A DNA stretch of 64,000 nt from Arthrinium phaeospermum (taxonomy: Eukaryota; Ascomycota; Sordariomycetes; Amphisphaeriales; Apiosporaceae), in NCBI GenBank assembly GCA_006503535.1, contig QYRS01000009.1, positions 992,001 to 1,056,000 on the forward strand, written 5' to 3'. Positions within the stretch are counted from its first letter, which is position 1; every line of letters begins with the position of its first letter. The position numbers and the translations under genes were made by a program. This document shows positions 32,371 through 44,367 of this stretch, piece by piece. The notes beneath the pieces were generated by a model. The model saw nothing but the letters and a program-made list of their open reading frames with translations, was not told the DNA's origin and searched no databases.

Positions 32371-35300
32371 ATGAACAACCCGGATGTGTGTAATGAGCCC
32401 ATTGCCCTGGTTGGGATTTCCTTGCGCCTACCTGGTGGCGCGAATGATATCGACGGGCTATGGGATCTTATAGCGAGCGGCGAATCAGCCTGGCAGCCCG
32501 TCCCGGAAGACAGGTACAATGGCGAGGTAAGTCCGGGAGAGTCTATCACGTATTTTCATCTCACGGATTGGAACCTGACAATCAACCACCTCTAGGCATT
32601 CTATCATCCTAATGCCGATGATCCCAACGGCACGAGCAATCATCCCGGCGGACACTTCATCTCGGGCGATGTACGAGACTTTGACCATACTTTCTTCAAG
32701 TTCACCAAGGCGCAAGCAGCCGCCGCCGATCCCCAGCAGCGAATACTGCTCGAATTGGCGTACGAGGCCCTTGAGAATTCCGGCATTCCGCAGGAGTCAT
32801 TGGCTGGGACGGCCACCTCCGTGTTCACGGCCATCTTCCCCTTGGACTACGACCGTCTCCTGTTCAAGGATACGCTTGACCTACCGACCTACTACATGAC
32901 AGGCGGAGAGAAGGCCATCATGTCCAACCGGATTTCGCACGTCCTCGACTTGCGCGGACCGTCCATGACCATTGACACAGCCTGCTCTGGCGGTCTAGTC
33001 GCCTTGCACCAGGCCTGCCAGAGCCTTCGAGCCGGCGAGTCGCACACGGCGCTGGTGACTGCGACAAATCTGCTGCTGGGGCCGGACCACTTCATCGGCC
33101 TGAGCAACCTGCACATGCTGAGCAGCACAGGGCGGTGCTATCCCTTCGACGAGCGCGGCAAAGGGTACGGCCGCGGAGAGGGCGTCGTGGTGCTGGTACT
33201 GAAGCGCCTGAGCGACGCCGTCCGCGACCGCAACCCGATCCGGGCCCTGATCCGCGGCAGCGCCATCGGCCACGACGGCTACACGCCCCAGAGCATCACG
33301 TACCCCAACGGCGGCGCCCAGGCCTCGCTGGCGCGCGCGGCGTATGCGCGTGCCGGGCTGAAGCCCGAGGAGGTCCCCTACGTCGAGGCGCACGGGACGG
33401 GCACCAAGGCCGGGGACCGGGAAGAGCTGGCCGGCCTCGCCGAGGTCTTCGCCAACGGCAGCGAGCCGCGGCCGACGCCTCTGTACGTCGGCTCCATCAA
33501 GGGGGCTATAGGCCATACCGAGGCCACTGCCGGTCTGGCCAGCGTGGTGAAAGCCGTGGCGATGCTCGAGAGAGCCCAGATTCCGCCCGTCGCCGGCTTC
33601 GCGAAGCCCAAGCCCGGCCTGCCTCTGGACCGCATCGAGATTCCGACGAAGCTGACCCCGTGGCCCTGTGCGGACAATATCACGCCGCGTATATCGATCA
33701 GCAGTTACGGGTTCGGTGGTGCCAATGCGCATGCCATTCTGGAGGAGGCGCCCCAAGCGGCTGCGCGATTGTCTTGCGAGATGACCGCACCCCGTCTTTT
33801 TCCGTTCTCGGCAAACTCCCCCGCGTCTCTCACATCAATGATCCAGGCTTACCAAGGATGGATAGAACGGAAAGAGGAAGTCCCTCTGGCGGACCTGTCG
33901 TACACACTGATGCAGCGCCGCTCTGCGCTCCCATATCGCTGGAGTGGCGTAGCTCGGAACAAGAGCGAGTTGCTCGATAGATTGGGCCAGGCGCTGTCTC
34001 CTGCCACTCCAGCCAACGTCGACTTGGACGTCATCTTCGTCTTCACCGGCCAAGGCGCTCAGTGGGCTGGAATGGGCCGCGAGTTGATTGTGAATACCGA
34101 CATGCCGTCCACAGTCTTCCGCGACTCGATTCGAGCGTCCCGTGATATTCTCCGCGACTTGGGAGCCACCTTTGACCTCGAAGCGGAGATCCTACGCGAC
34201 GCTGATGCCTCTCGCATCAACGAGGCCGAGATTGCCCAACCCGCCACCACTGCCATCCAGCTTGCCTTGGTCGCCCTGCTACGCGCACAAGGCGTGAGAC
34301 CGCACGCCGTCGTTGGCCATTCCGCCGGCGAGATTGCCGCTGCATACGCAGCGGGCCACCTATCGCACGAGACAGCGATCCGAGTCGCCTTCCATCGCGG
34401 CTTCATGGCGGGCGCCGCCAGGACGAAAGGACTAGGCCCGGGCGCTATGCTGGCGGTCGGCCTCGGCCCCGAGGCCGCCTCCCGCTACGTGCAGGACCTG
34501 ACGAGGGGCAGGGCGGAGGTGGCCTGCCTCAACAGCCCCAACAGCGTGACCATCTCGGGCGACGCCCAAGCGGTCGAGGAGGTCGAGGAGCGCCTCGTCG
34601 CGGCCAACGACGGGACATTCCACCGAAGGCTCCGTGCCGCCGCCGCGGCGTACCATTCGCACCACATGCGCGCCGTGGCCGACGACTACCGCCGCCGGCT
34701 CGGCGCCGTCAGCACGGAGCAGCAACAGCAACAGACCGGTGCCGAGACCGTCGGCTTCTTCTCGTCCGTGTCGGCCGAGCGCAAGGAGTCCGGGTTCGGG
34801 GCCGAGTACTGGATCTCCAATCTCGCCTCGCCCGTCCGCTTCAGCGCCGCCGTCCAGACCCTCGCGCGGTCGCGCCACCGACCCGGCCGCCACTCGCTCT
34901 TCGTCGAGATCGGACCCCACGCGGCGCTCGCCGGGCCGCTCCGCCAGACCCTCAAAGATCCCGGCCTGCTCCCCAAGCTCTCCTCCTTCGACTGCCTCGG
35001 CACCCTGGAACGCGGGGTCGACGCGGTGACGAGCGCGCTGGCCCTCGCGGGCAAGCTGCACGACCGGGGCCTCCGGGTGGACTGGCCGGCCGTCGCCGCG
35101 CTGGCGCCGGACGCGGACGCGGCGGTCGTGCTGCACGGCCTGCCCGCGTACGCGTGGGACCACGCCACCAAGCACTGGCACGACTCGCGCGTCGGGCGCG
35201 CGTACCGCCTCCGCCCGGAGCCGTACCACGACCTGCTGGGCGTGCCCGTCCCCGAGGCCGCCACGGACCTGGAGCCCCGGTGGCGGCACTTCCTCAGCAA

Positions 35301-38300
35301 GGCCGCCCTGCCGTGGCTCGCCGACCACGTCGTCGACGGGCTCTGCGTCTTTCCCGGCGCCGGCTACGTGTGCATGGCGGTGGAGGGGGTGGCGCAGCTG
35401 GCGAGGCAGCGGTTTGGGCAACGCCGCTTGGAGACGGTGGCGGTGCGGGACCTCGCTTTCAAGCGCGGGCTCGTGGTGCCGGACGGGCAGCGGGTCGAGC
35501 TCCAGCTCGGCTTCAAGCAGCAGCCCGCGCCCGAGTTGGGCTTTGACTTCACCGTGGCGGGGCTCGCGGACGGTGGGGTGTGGTACGAGTACGCCACCGG
35601 CAAGGTCGAAGCCGTCTTTGCCGACGAACGGAGTTCGGATGCTGTGCCGAACCAGGCTGGTGGTGAGAAAATGCCGCTTATGCCTTTGAACAGCGACACC
35701 ACCCCCAAGGATGTCCTGTACCGGGACATGGAAGCCGTAGGCAACAGATACGGACCGACATTTGCGGGACTTCCCGCCATCACCATGGCCGCCGACGCAT
35801 CGCAGGCCGCCGCCTCGTTCGACGTTCTGGATCTTCGGGCTTGCATGCCGGCAGGGCATCAGCGTCCGCACCTGATCCATCCCTCCACCTTGGACATCAT
35901 CTTCCACACTGCCCTGCCTTTGATCGGCAGAAAGCTCGGACCGGGCTCCATCATGCCGGTACACGTGGACGAAATCCTCATCTCGACCCAGAGCCGGGAG
36001 CTACATGAGCCCGGCTCCAACCTGGACGTTTCTGTGCAGCTGAACAAGAGCCACTTCCGCACAGCAGTGTCTGATATCAAGGTCTGGGCCGGCGGACAGC
36101 GGTCCCTGCACGTGTCGGGAATCGAGTTCCGCAGTCTTGGGACCGGCCTCGGTTCCCGAGGTGAAGGGGAAGGGGGCGCAGCGGACGCGGACAACATCCG
36201 GGACATCTGCTACGATCTGACACTGATGCCAGACGCGCGTTATATCAGGGCGCAGGATCTCCCGTCCGCTCCAGACCTGGGTAGCGTCGTGTCGCAGCTC
36301 ACGACGAAGCGCCACGGGATGGCGGTCCTCAGCCTCGGCGCGAATGCTGACCTGTTCGGGAGCATATTGACCATGATCCGCGACGCGGGCAACCAGGTCC
36401 TCCCGTCCGACTTTGTCGATGCGTCACCGGGCCGCTTCGACGCGGCCGCAGAGCGCTCCGTCGGGTTCCCCGTGCAGTTCCGCACCATCCGACCAGGGGC
36501 CAGCCCTGCTGCGCGTGGCTTCGAGCTGGGGACCCATGATATCGTGGTTGCCACATCTGCAAAGTGGCTTGCGCAAGCTTCACAGCTTGTCAAGTCCACT
36601 GGTAGCTTGCTCGTCGTGCTCAGCGGCAGGGAAGCCAAAAGCGATGCGTGGCGTGGTAGCTTACAGAACACACCTGTTACGCTGGAGGAACAGCTTAGTT
36701 TCCACGACCAGAAGCAAGACAGACTGGTCGCGATGCTGAAACCCAGCCGGACTAGTACGCTGCCTGGCAAGGTTTACCTACTCACCCATTCATCGATGGG
36801 CCACCAACCTGTCTCCTGGGTGGCCGCTGTGGAAGAGGCTCTGCGAGCCAACCAAGTCGTTGTTTCGCGCCAGACTCTGGGGGCTGAGACACTTGACATC
36901 ATTAACAGCCATACAGCCGCTGAAATCAACGGAGAAGACGCCTCTGTTTTCGTCGTCGTCGACGACAAGCCAGACTCGCCCATCTTGTCGGACGCTGCCA
37001 TATTCGGGGTCGTCACCAAGCTGCTGACGCTGCCAGCCGCCCGCATCATCTGGCTCAGCCCCGACGACCCGGCCACGTTCCACCAGATCGACGGGGTTGC
37101 GCGTACAGCGCATACCGAGAACGACTCGCTGCGTCTCACCACGATCCACGCCGCGCTTAGCCTCCTCCAGGATGAGAGCAGCCACAGTGGACACGGGCGC
37201 CTGGTCCAGGTGGTGCTCGGCGCGGTTAGCGACGTGGCGGATCCCGCGATCCCGCACGAGGAGCGCGAGTACCGTCTCCGCAGAGACGGGGCTGTCGTGG
37301 TCCCGCGGCTGAAGCACAGCGACACCCTCGACCGCGCGGCGTCGGGCAGGACACCGGCGAACGACACAAAGAGATGCCGGTTCGCCGACAGCGAACGGCC
37401 GCTGAGGATCTCCCCCTCATCCTCCTCCTCCTCCTCCCCGGCGGCGTCCGAGTACGCATCCCTGTTCTCCGAAGACAAGGAAGTCTACTCGATACCGTTG
37501 GCCGACGACGCCGTCGAGATCGAGACGCAAAGTGTTGTCCTCACCAAAGCCGCCGCGGGCGCCGCACCGGGGTCCCTGAGCGAATACGCGGGCGTCGTGA
37601 CGCGCGTGGGGACCGGCGTGCAGACCCTGGCATTGGGAGACCACGTCGTCGCCGTCGCTCCTGTGGTGGGCGCTAGCCGGCTGCGGATCCCGAGCGCCCA
37701 CGCCGGACGCCTCCCCGCGCCGACTCCTCCTCATCCTCGTCACGAAATACCCTCCGCCACGGCCGCTTCGCTGCTCTTGAGCACCATGGCTGCATCGTAC
37801 GCTCTGCGCAGGCTCGCGGGCCCCGTGTCCGATGGGGGTACGGTCGTGGTGCACGGCGCCGGCACGGCAGCGGGGCGGGCTGTCACCGCCGTAGCCCGGT
37901 CTATGGGTCTGCGGGTCGTGGTGACGGCGGCCGACTCGGCCGAGTCGCAGCGCCTGCAGGATCAGTTGCACGTTATGCCTACCGACGTGATTATCGCCCG
38001 TCGCTCGCTGCACCGTCGAACGCCGCGGGAGGTGTTTGCTGGGGGGCTCGATGCCGCCATCCAAGCGGGCGATGACGGGATCCCGGAAGAGATCGTACCG
38101 CTTATCAAACCTTTCGGGACGGTTATCCTGCTGAGGTTTCCCCATTCGCGTTCCGCGGCGCGCTATGCCGATCTTCCGGCCAACGTCTCGTTGTATCATC
38201 TGGATATTTCGAGTCTGGTGGACGCCCGGCCCGGCCTGATCGGCCCTCTAGTGGCTGAAGCAACTGCCGTACTAGCCCAGATTCCTCTCGAAGGGCTTCA

Positions 38301-39713
38301 AGTGCAGACGCGCAGCGTAGAGCACGTCGCCGATGCCGTCAGATTGATCAGCACGGGGGTACACGAAAAGATCGTACTCCAAGCCGGACCCGAGTCTATG
38401 GTAGAAGTCGCAGTGCCAGAAGAGGCCAAAGAGACGGATCCGTGGGCCAACGAGAACGCCACGTACCTTGTATCGGGAGGTCTCGGCGACTTTGGCCAGC
38501 GTTTGCTGGCGCTGATGGCGCGGCGCGGTGCCAGACATCTGGCGACCATTTCTCGCGGCGCACCCAAGCCCGAAGGTCGCAGTTCGCTGCTGCGGAGACT
38601 AGAAGCTATCCGACCTGGTGTTCGGCTCTACACTCTCCAGGGTGACATTGCCTCGGAGTCAAGCATCCGAGAGGCAGCTGCCGAGCTCTCTCGGCAGGGT
38701 GCTCCTCCGGTGCGGGGGATCATACAAGCAGCTGTGGTCATGGTCGTATGTCGATACCCCTCTTCCCTCTTTCATTTCGATTCTTGTTTGGCGGGATTTT
38801 CGTTGTTCTACTGACTTTAAAACTCGGTGGCTAACCAATGTGACCCTAGGACCGTCTTCTGGAAGATACCTCGCACCACGATTTCACGACAGGGACGCGA
38901 AGCAAAGTCCTCGGCACGCAAAACCTCCAGCGCGTCTTCGCCTCGCCCGACCTCGACTTCCTCCTCTCCCTCTCGTCCGTGCTCAGCCTCGTGGGGGCCC
39001 ACGCCGAAGCGAGCTACAACGCGGGCAACGCGGTGCAAGACGCGCTCGCCCACCAAGAGACGGAGACGCAGCCAACGACAACTACGCGCTTCTGGTCCGT
39101 CAACGTCGGCTGGGTCGAAGACGCGGACCTGACGGCGCGCGACGAGGGCCGTCAGGGCGCCCTGCGCCGCGCCGGCTTGGCACCCATTCGACCCGCCGAG
39201 CTGGAGCGTTTCTGGGACCACCTCCTGGGCGCGGTGCGCGCCGCGGCGCCCGACCCCGCCCTGGCGCAGTCCGTCATCGGGCTCGACCACGCGTCCATGA
39301 CGGGCGCCACAGCGCCCAACAGCGCCATCCGCTCGGCGCTCTTCGGTCTGGTGCGGCATCCGCGCCGACAACCCGGCGAGAGCAGCGGCGGGCCCGAGAG
39401 CACGAAAAACCAAAAAAGCTTTGAGGAGGTGGCGGCCAGCGGCGGCGACAAGGAGGCCCTGGTCGACTTCGTAGCGGGGGCGATTGCCGCGCAACTGGCG
39501 CGTCTGGTGTCCGTGGACGTCGGGAGCGTCAACGTGCATCAGGGGTCGATCCTGGCCATGGGGCTCGACTCGCTGGTGGCCGTCGAGCTGCGCAACTGGG
39601 TGGTGCGCCAGTTCGACGCGCCGCTGCAGTCCTCCGAGATCTCGACGGATCAGACCGTACGAACACTGGCTGAGAAGGTCATCACGCGATCTAAGAAAGT
39701 GGAGGTTGAGTGA
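32371..39713 (+). CDS. Highly reducing type I polyketide synthase
   Basis: Exons 32371-32526, 32596-38745 and 38850-39713; 2389 residues. Domains in order: KS (about 10-440) with Cys182 in DTACSGG, His318 in EAHGTGT and His359 in IGHTEA; AT (about 550-850) with Ser628 in GHSAGE; DH (about 935-1220) with His963 in LADHVVDG and Asp1152 in HPSTLDI; a linker of about 430 residues without the methyltransferase Gly-rich motif; ER (about 1655-1965) with EYAGVVTRVG and the variant NADPH site VVHGAGTAAGR near 1804; KR (about 2005-2250) with YLVSGGLGDFG and catalytic Tyr2158 in SYNAGN; ACP with Ser2343 in MGLDSL. Family knowledge: iterative fungal HR-PKSs make reduced acyl chains. No thioesterase or condensation domain follows, so release needs another enzyme, perhaps the adjacent acyltransferase. 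Confidence 0.95.
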
Positions 39714-40360
39714 AAGTGATCCAACGACTGTCACAGGCAGTTCACAATGTGACATATCTCTACTTATAGACTTTGACTTTTTATCTATTACATTTCGTAC
39801 TTAGTCTACGTTTTCTCGATACGTGTCGCTGCTTCGCCAGAGTGACGAGTTGGGATCCATGAGACTGATGGTTCCATTTGGACAGGTACCCGGTGGCAAA
39901 GGGGACGGCAATGAAAGTAAATCCCATGTTGGGACCTTCCCCAGCATAGATCAATAGAAGACTATGATATTTGTGATATACGATTTAACACAGAATATTT
40001 ATACCAGGATGTCATGGAAAACAAAATGCCTATCTGCTATCAACAACTGGCCACGAACTTGTGCAGGCCGTCCCGACAAAAGAGCAAAACGCGTGGCATA
40101 CTGACTCATCAATAAAAGTAATCGCGGTTCCCAGGTGGGATAATTTGGCAGTAGCGGTTCTTCAATGGAGCCAGCGAGTACTGATTAGGTCTATGGGATA
40201 GAAGCGGGTTTTCGACGCGAAATGTTGAATACTTGACCGTTACATCGAGTCACATGTATTGCGAGTGCGCCCCTACACGCTTCGAGAGTGATACTCAGCG
40301 TGTTTGGGCAGGTCAATGCAGACGCGCGTGTGCACACGGATGAGACTGTATTTGAAAATT
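39714..40360. other. Spacer between convergent genes
   Basis: 647 bp between the PKS stop and the stop of the F-box-like gene. Presumed 3' UTRs; nothing recognised. Confidence 0.55.
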
Positions 40361-42190
40361 TCAATGCGTGTGCACGTAGGTATACGGATTCTCAACCGGA
40401 GTCTCGTACGCGCGTCGATAGCGTCTCCGGAGCCATATCTGCGAACCATCCGGCGCAAAGACGGGACCTTCTCTGCTCACCCCATCGTACCAAAGCCGCG
40501 GGAGGCCCGTCCACTTTCCCCTTGCCTCGGAGTCGTACTGAGGACCCATGACCGCCCTCTCCAGGTTGGCCATGGCGCGAGACGCCGGCGTGTAGGGCTT
40601 GGCCGTGACCCATGGAAAGTAGATGAAGAGGTCGCGCAAGCTTTGCGAGACCGCCAAAGAAGCCATCCAGGCATTCTCCCAGGCATTCTCCCAGGCATCC
40701 TCTGTCTCGGCGACCGCCGGGAGTTCGTCGATCAAACGCCGGTCGACAAGTATACTGAAGTTCACGTAGAGGGACAGACGGAGCCGGTCGGGCACATACT
40801 CTTGCGCAGAAATGATTTTCAAGGTTGCTGCCAAAGCCCGCAAAGCCTTTCTTCGCCGACCCATTCGGCCATCGCTCGACTCAAACGGGAAATAGACCCC
40901 GACGGATCGGAGGAGACCGGACGCGCCCAGAGGAAGTTTCCGAAAGAAGATTCGCAGGGCCGAAGATGCGGAGTGCCCCGGCGAGTGGCGCGTCCAGCTG
41001 TCCAGCCGACATCTCGAGGGAAGGATGATGAACCGGTTTTCTCGGAAGAAGAGGGCTCTGGCTATAGCGTAGACTTGCCTGCTCACGAGGAACAGTGACA
41101 GGGGAAAGAACCAGCAGGTGCAAGTGGTAGAGTAAGCGCCATGCCGGCGAGGCGGACAAGTGCAGCAGTCCAGGGTCGCAGTACACTTTCTGCAGCAATC
41201 AAACGGCGCAATCGCGTTGTCGGACCGCCATTGCAAGTCGTAGGGGGCGATGAGTTCCGTGTAGCTCAGAATCCGGGTCAAGATCTCGGGTGGAAGGTAA
41301 TGACTCTTGGCTGGCTCTTTCGGTGCCTGTTCCGTTGTGGAGTGACTGCGTAGTAGACCGTTGGCAGTGGCCCTGGCTAGTGAGAAGAACTCCCAGCTTG
41401 GCCTGCTGCTACCAAAGCGAATCGAACAGTCTTGAAGGAGTTGAGCTGCAGGCGAGAGCGATGCTGCGAAATCCTTGGCGGTATCTACATCTGCGCTGTC
41501 GCAGATCAGATCGAGGCGTAAGCGCCCCGCCGGACAATGAGAGGCTAACCTGACCACAATATCCCGCCATTGCTGCATCAGCGTCCGGTGCTGTCTTGTT
41601 AGCCTGTTAATTGGCTGGTCGTGAAGCTGGTACGGTTGGCAGCGCGGATGGCAGAATGGGAACTTCGCGTTCGTCGTCGTTAGAACCTCGTTGCCATAGA
41701 CACATTGGGTATTGTTCAAGCGGACGGCCAGAACCCTCAGAGACGCCAAAGCCGAGGCATTCAGGTTTCGGAGAGGACGCAGTCCCCATACGTCGCTTGC
41801 GCTTATAGTGAAGGCGTTCTCATGGTACAGTATACGCAGAACCTCGTCCGAGACGCTGTGCGAAACATAGAAGAGGTTGAAAGGCAGCGGAGGGCACTGG
41901 CAGCCGGCTATGCAGTCAGTCGCGTAGGCTCTACCCAGAAACCTCCTCGATTCGTAGAAGCAGGCGCGGTCGATATCGATATCGATACCGAAATCGCCCC
42001 CGTCGTGATAATAGGAGGCGCGGACTCCTTCCTGGTTCAAGTTGATGGGGCAAAAGCGGACCAACCCTGCCAAGACATAGATGCGATGGCGACATTGGTA
42101 TGGGAGATTGAGGAATGACGTAGCCCCTGGCGCTGGTACTATAGTATCCGCTGGGCGTTGCAGGTAATGATCGATCCGACGCTGTACCAT
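40361..42190 (-). CDS. F-box-like protein of 609 residues
   Basis: Intronless minus-strand frame. The frame is open up to 42427, but the ATG at 42190 (MVQRRIDHY) is preferred because the upstream part lacks protein character. Two similar starts of helical modules are visible: FLNLPYQCRHRIYVLAGL near residue 24 and LPPEILTRILSYTEL near 310. Each is followed by ISxSDVWGL- or CRKC-type segments and a long repeat-like body (for example VSDEVLRILYHENAFTISAS and VSRQVYAIARALFFRENRFIIL). The paired arrangement suggests an internal duplication of an F-box plus ~290-residue unit. F-box proteins recruit substrates to SCF ubiquitin ligases; that role is inferred. Three tandem copies of a 12-bp unit encode ENAWENAW near residue 520. 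Cys-rich CCRKCTATLDCCTCPP might bind metal. Confidence 0.7.
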   Translation of the reverse strand: MVQRRIDHYLQRPADTIVPAPGATSFLNLPYQCRHRIYVLAGLVRFCPINLNQEGVRASYYHDGGDFGIDIDIDRACFYESRRFLGRAYATDCIAGCQCPPLPFNLFYVSHSVSDEVLRILYHENAFTISASDVWGLRPLRNLNASALASLRVLAVRLNNTQCVYGNEVLTTTNAKFPFCHPRCQPYQLHDQPINRLTRQHRTLMQQWRDIVVRLASHCPAGRLRLDLICDSADVDTAKDFAASLSPAAQLLQDCSIRFGSSRPSWEFFSLARATANGLLRSHSTTEQAPKEPAKSHYLPPEILTRILSYTELIAPYDLQWRSDNAIAPFDCCRKCTATLDCCTCPPRRHGAYSTTCTCWFFPLSLFLVSRQVYAIARALFFRENRFIILPSRCRLDSWTRHSPGHSASSALRIFFRKLPLGASGLLRSVGVYFPFESSDGRMGRRRKALRALAATLKIISAQEYVPDRLRLSLYVNFSILVDRRLIDELPAVAETEDAWENAWENAWMASLAVSQSLRDLFIYFPWVTAKPYTPASRAMANLERAVMGPQYDSEARGKWTGLPRLWYDGVSREGPVFAPDGSQIWLRRRYRRAYETPVENPYTYVHTH

Positions 42191-42420
42191 TGTCGTATTT
42201 TGACAGCCTTGGTGAAAGCTGATTGATGTTTTGACCAAGACGCCAAAACACGTTCGGGGAACATCTGCGTAGTGCAAGCTCCACCGGTCTTGGCGCCAAT
42301 ATGCCCCGCCACAGACGTGGCTTACCACTGTGTAACGGTGCGTGCATGGGGTGTCGAAAGGAAATGGCATCCGACACGAGACAAATAATACTAGGAATTG
42401 GATAGTCTCTAAATGCACTG

Positions 42421-44367
42421 CTAACACTTGACAAACATATACTCCCCATCCGCACCCCTATGCAACTTAGCCGCCATCCCCTCCGCCACCGCCTCCGCCT
42501 GGTTCGCCGAATACCGCGACCCCAAGGGGTTCCCCCGAACCTGCCGCCCGTCCACCTCGTCCACGTGCCCGATCCCCAGCGACAGCAGCGCCACGGCCGA
42601 CTCCTTGTACCCCAGCGGCCGCGACGCGTTCCGCGCCACGGCCAGGGCGAGCGTGGCGGCCGTGACGGCCAGGAGGCCCAGCGGCCCCGCCATCCACGCC
42701 CAGTTGACGACGATGAAGGTCTGCGGCGCGAAGGCGAGGCCCGGCAGGTCCCGCGCGGCCGCGTTGTCGGCGTTGCGCATTTGGGCTGATAGGATGGCGG
42801 CGAAGTTGGCCAGGACGCCGCCCGGGCCGTGGTCGAGGATGTACTGCGTCACGCCGAAGGTGATGCCGCCCTGGCGCCAGAACTCCAGCCCGCGTGGCGT
42901 GCGGGTCATGCTGCCCGTCATCAGGTTGCCCAGGACGGCGTTGATCCGCTGCGCGGTGCCAAAGTCGACGGTCCAGTCTTTAGGGGCCGAGCCGGCCGCC
43001 TCTTCCTCGGTTCGGTACTTGATGCTCGGGTCTTGGGTCGTCGGGACGACGGGCTCGGGTAGGAGCCACTTCTTTGTCGGTTCGCCGGCTTGGTACACGC
43101 CGTTGCTGACCGTGACCTCCGGGAACGTCTGGACGCACGCGTGGATCCGGCACAGGTAGTAGTCGAGCGACGCGTCCTTCTCCCAGACCCAGCCGCTGGT
43201 GCCGTCTGTGGCCGCGTTGCGCGAGTCGGTGTAGTTGATCGCCGCGAACTTCATAAAGGAGTAGTCGGGCATGTCCATCCCGTTGGGCGCCTGCATGACG
43301 AAGCGGTCCGTCCGTGGCTGGAGGTCGAGCGTCGGGAACTTGGAGCCGCCGTCCGGCAGGGCTGGACCGACGGTGAAGTTGAGCGGCGCCCCCGCGAAGA
43401 ACTCCCAGCTGCCGTTGCGCATCAGCGTCGAGGCCGGGCGGGGCCCGCCGTCGCAGACCGAGCAAGCACCCAGGGTCTCGACGTTCTCCCAGCGGCAGGT
43501 CGGGGCGTTGCACTCGAATTTGGGCACGCTGTTGTTCTGCGCCCTGGAGCTGAAGGCGCTCAACAGGAGACTTTGGGTCTCTACTTGTTCTGCACTCTGC
43601 GTTAGCCTTTCTTACTTCGTAAACGTCCAGGGGAAGAACCGCGCCTTACTATAAAAGCTTTCCTCGCCCAACATCAACGAAGCCGACGTCCAGTTCGTCG
43701 CCACCGAAAGCGAGGCGGTGGCGTTGCCCGACACGGTATCCCGGGTCTCGAAGCTGAGGACCTGCTGCGCCGTCGGCTCGAAAGCCAGGGCCGCCACGGT
43801 GACGACGCAGGCGGCCTTGGTGATCCAGGCCCTGCCGCGGGTGGTCCAGATCAGGCGGAGGGAGCCCCAGGGCCCGCGGCTGGCCGATTCGAAGGCCTGC
43901 AGGTCGTTGAGGCGGCGCGGCTCCTCGAACCAGATCCACTTCATCTGGCTGATGACGCTGCCGACGGGCAGCATCAGCGCCGTCTTGGCCAGCGTCGAGA
44001 AGACGGACACGAGCGAGTTGGGCTGGATCGGCAGCGGCCAGTCCCGCAGCGGCCGGTCGTCCCACACCCAGAGGATGATGCAGATGGCGATGGTCGAGGC
44101 GATGGCGAAGACGAGCGAGAGCAGCTCGAGCGTCCACGTCCAGTCCTGGATGGCTTCCCAGCAGCCCCGACGGGGTTGGGCGGGCGCGCCTCCTTCCTCG
44201 TCTGCTTTTCCATCGTTCTGGCCTTCGTCAACGGGGACTGCACTGTAAGCAGCCGAGGCTTGAACTTTCGGCTCAGGTCTATCGTCTTGTGTTTGCGCTG
44301 CACCGGTGGATGGTTCGTTGGCAGGTGAGTCTTGGGGGTATCCCAACTCGCTCATCGTGATCGCCAT
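42421..44367 (-). CDS. DUF3176-family membrane protein
   Basis: Two exons on minus, 44367-43616 and 43570-42421 (45-bp intron with CTAAC; an alternative acceptor 11 bases further gives 56 bp); 633 residues. After an acidic ~65-residue N-terminus comes the DUF3176 signature: WTWTLELLSLVFAIASTIAI, RPLRDWPLPIQPNSLVSVFS, ISQMKWIWFEEPRRLNDLQ and ASRGPWGSLRLIW. Three N-terminal membrane helices precede a large Cys-containing, sequon-rich outer region (CNAPTCRWENVETLGACSVC), and a last helix (about AWMAGPLGLLAVTAATLALAV) sits near the C-terminus. Function of the family is unknown; it is found only in filamentous fungi and often expands in accessory DNA. A second in-frame ATG is at 44355. Confidence 0.88.

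Noticed and set aside
34432..35964. 510-residue minus-strand frame opposite the PKS
   Set aside because: Antisense shadow of the AT/DH region caused by high GC at third positions.
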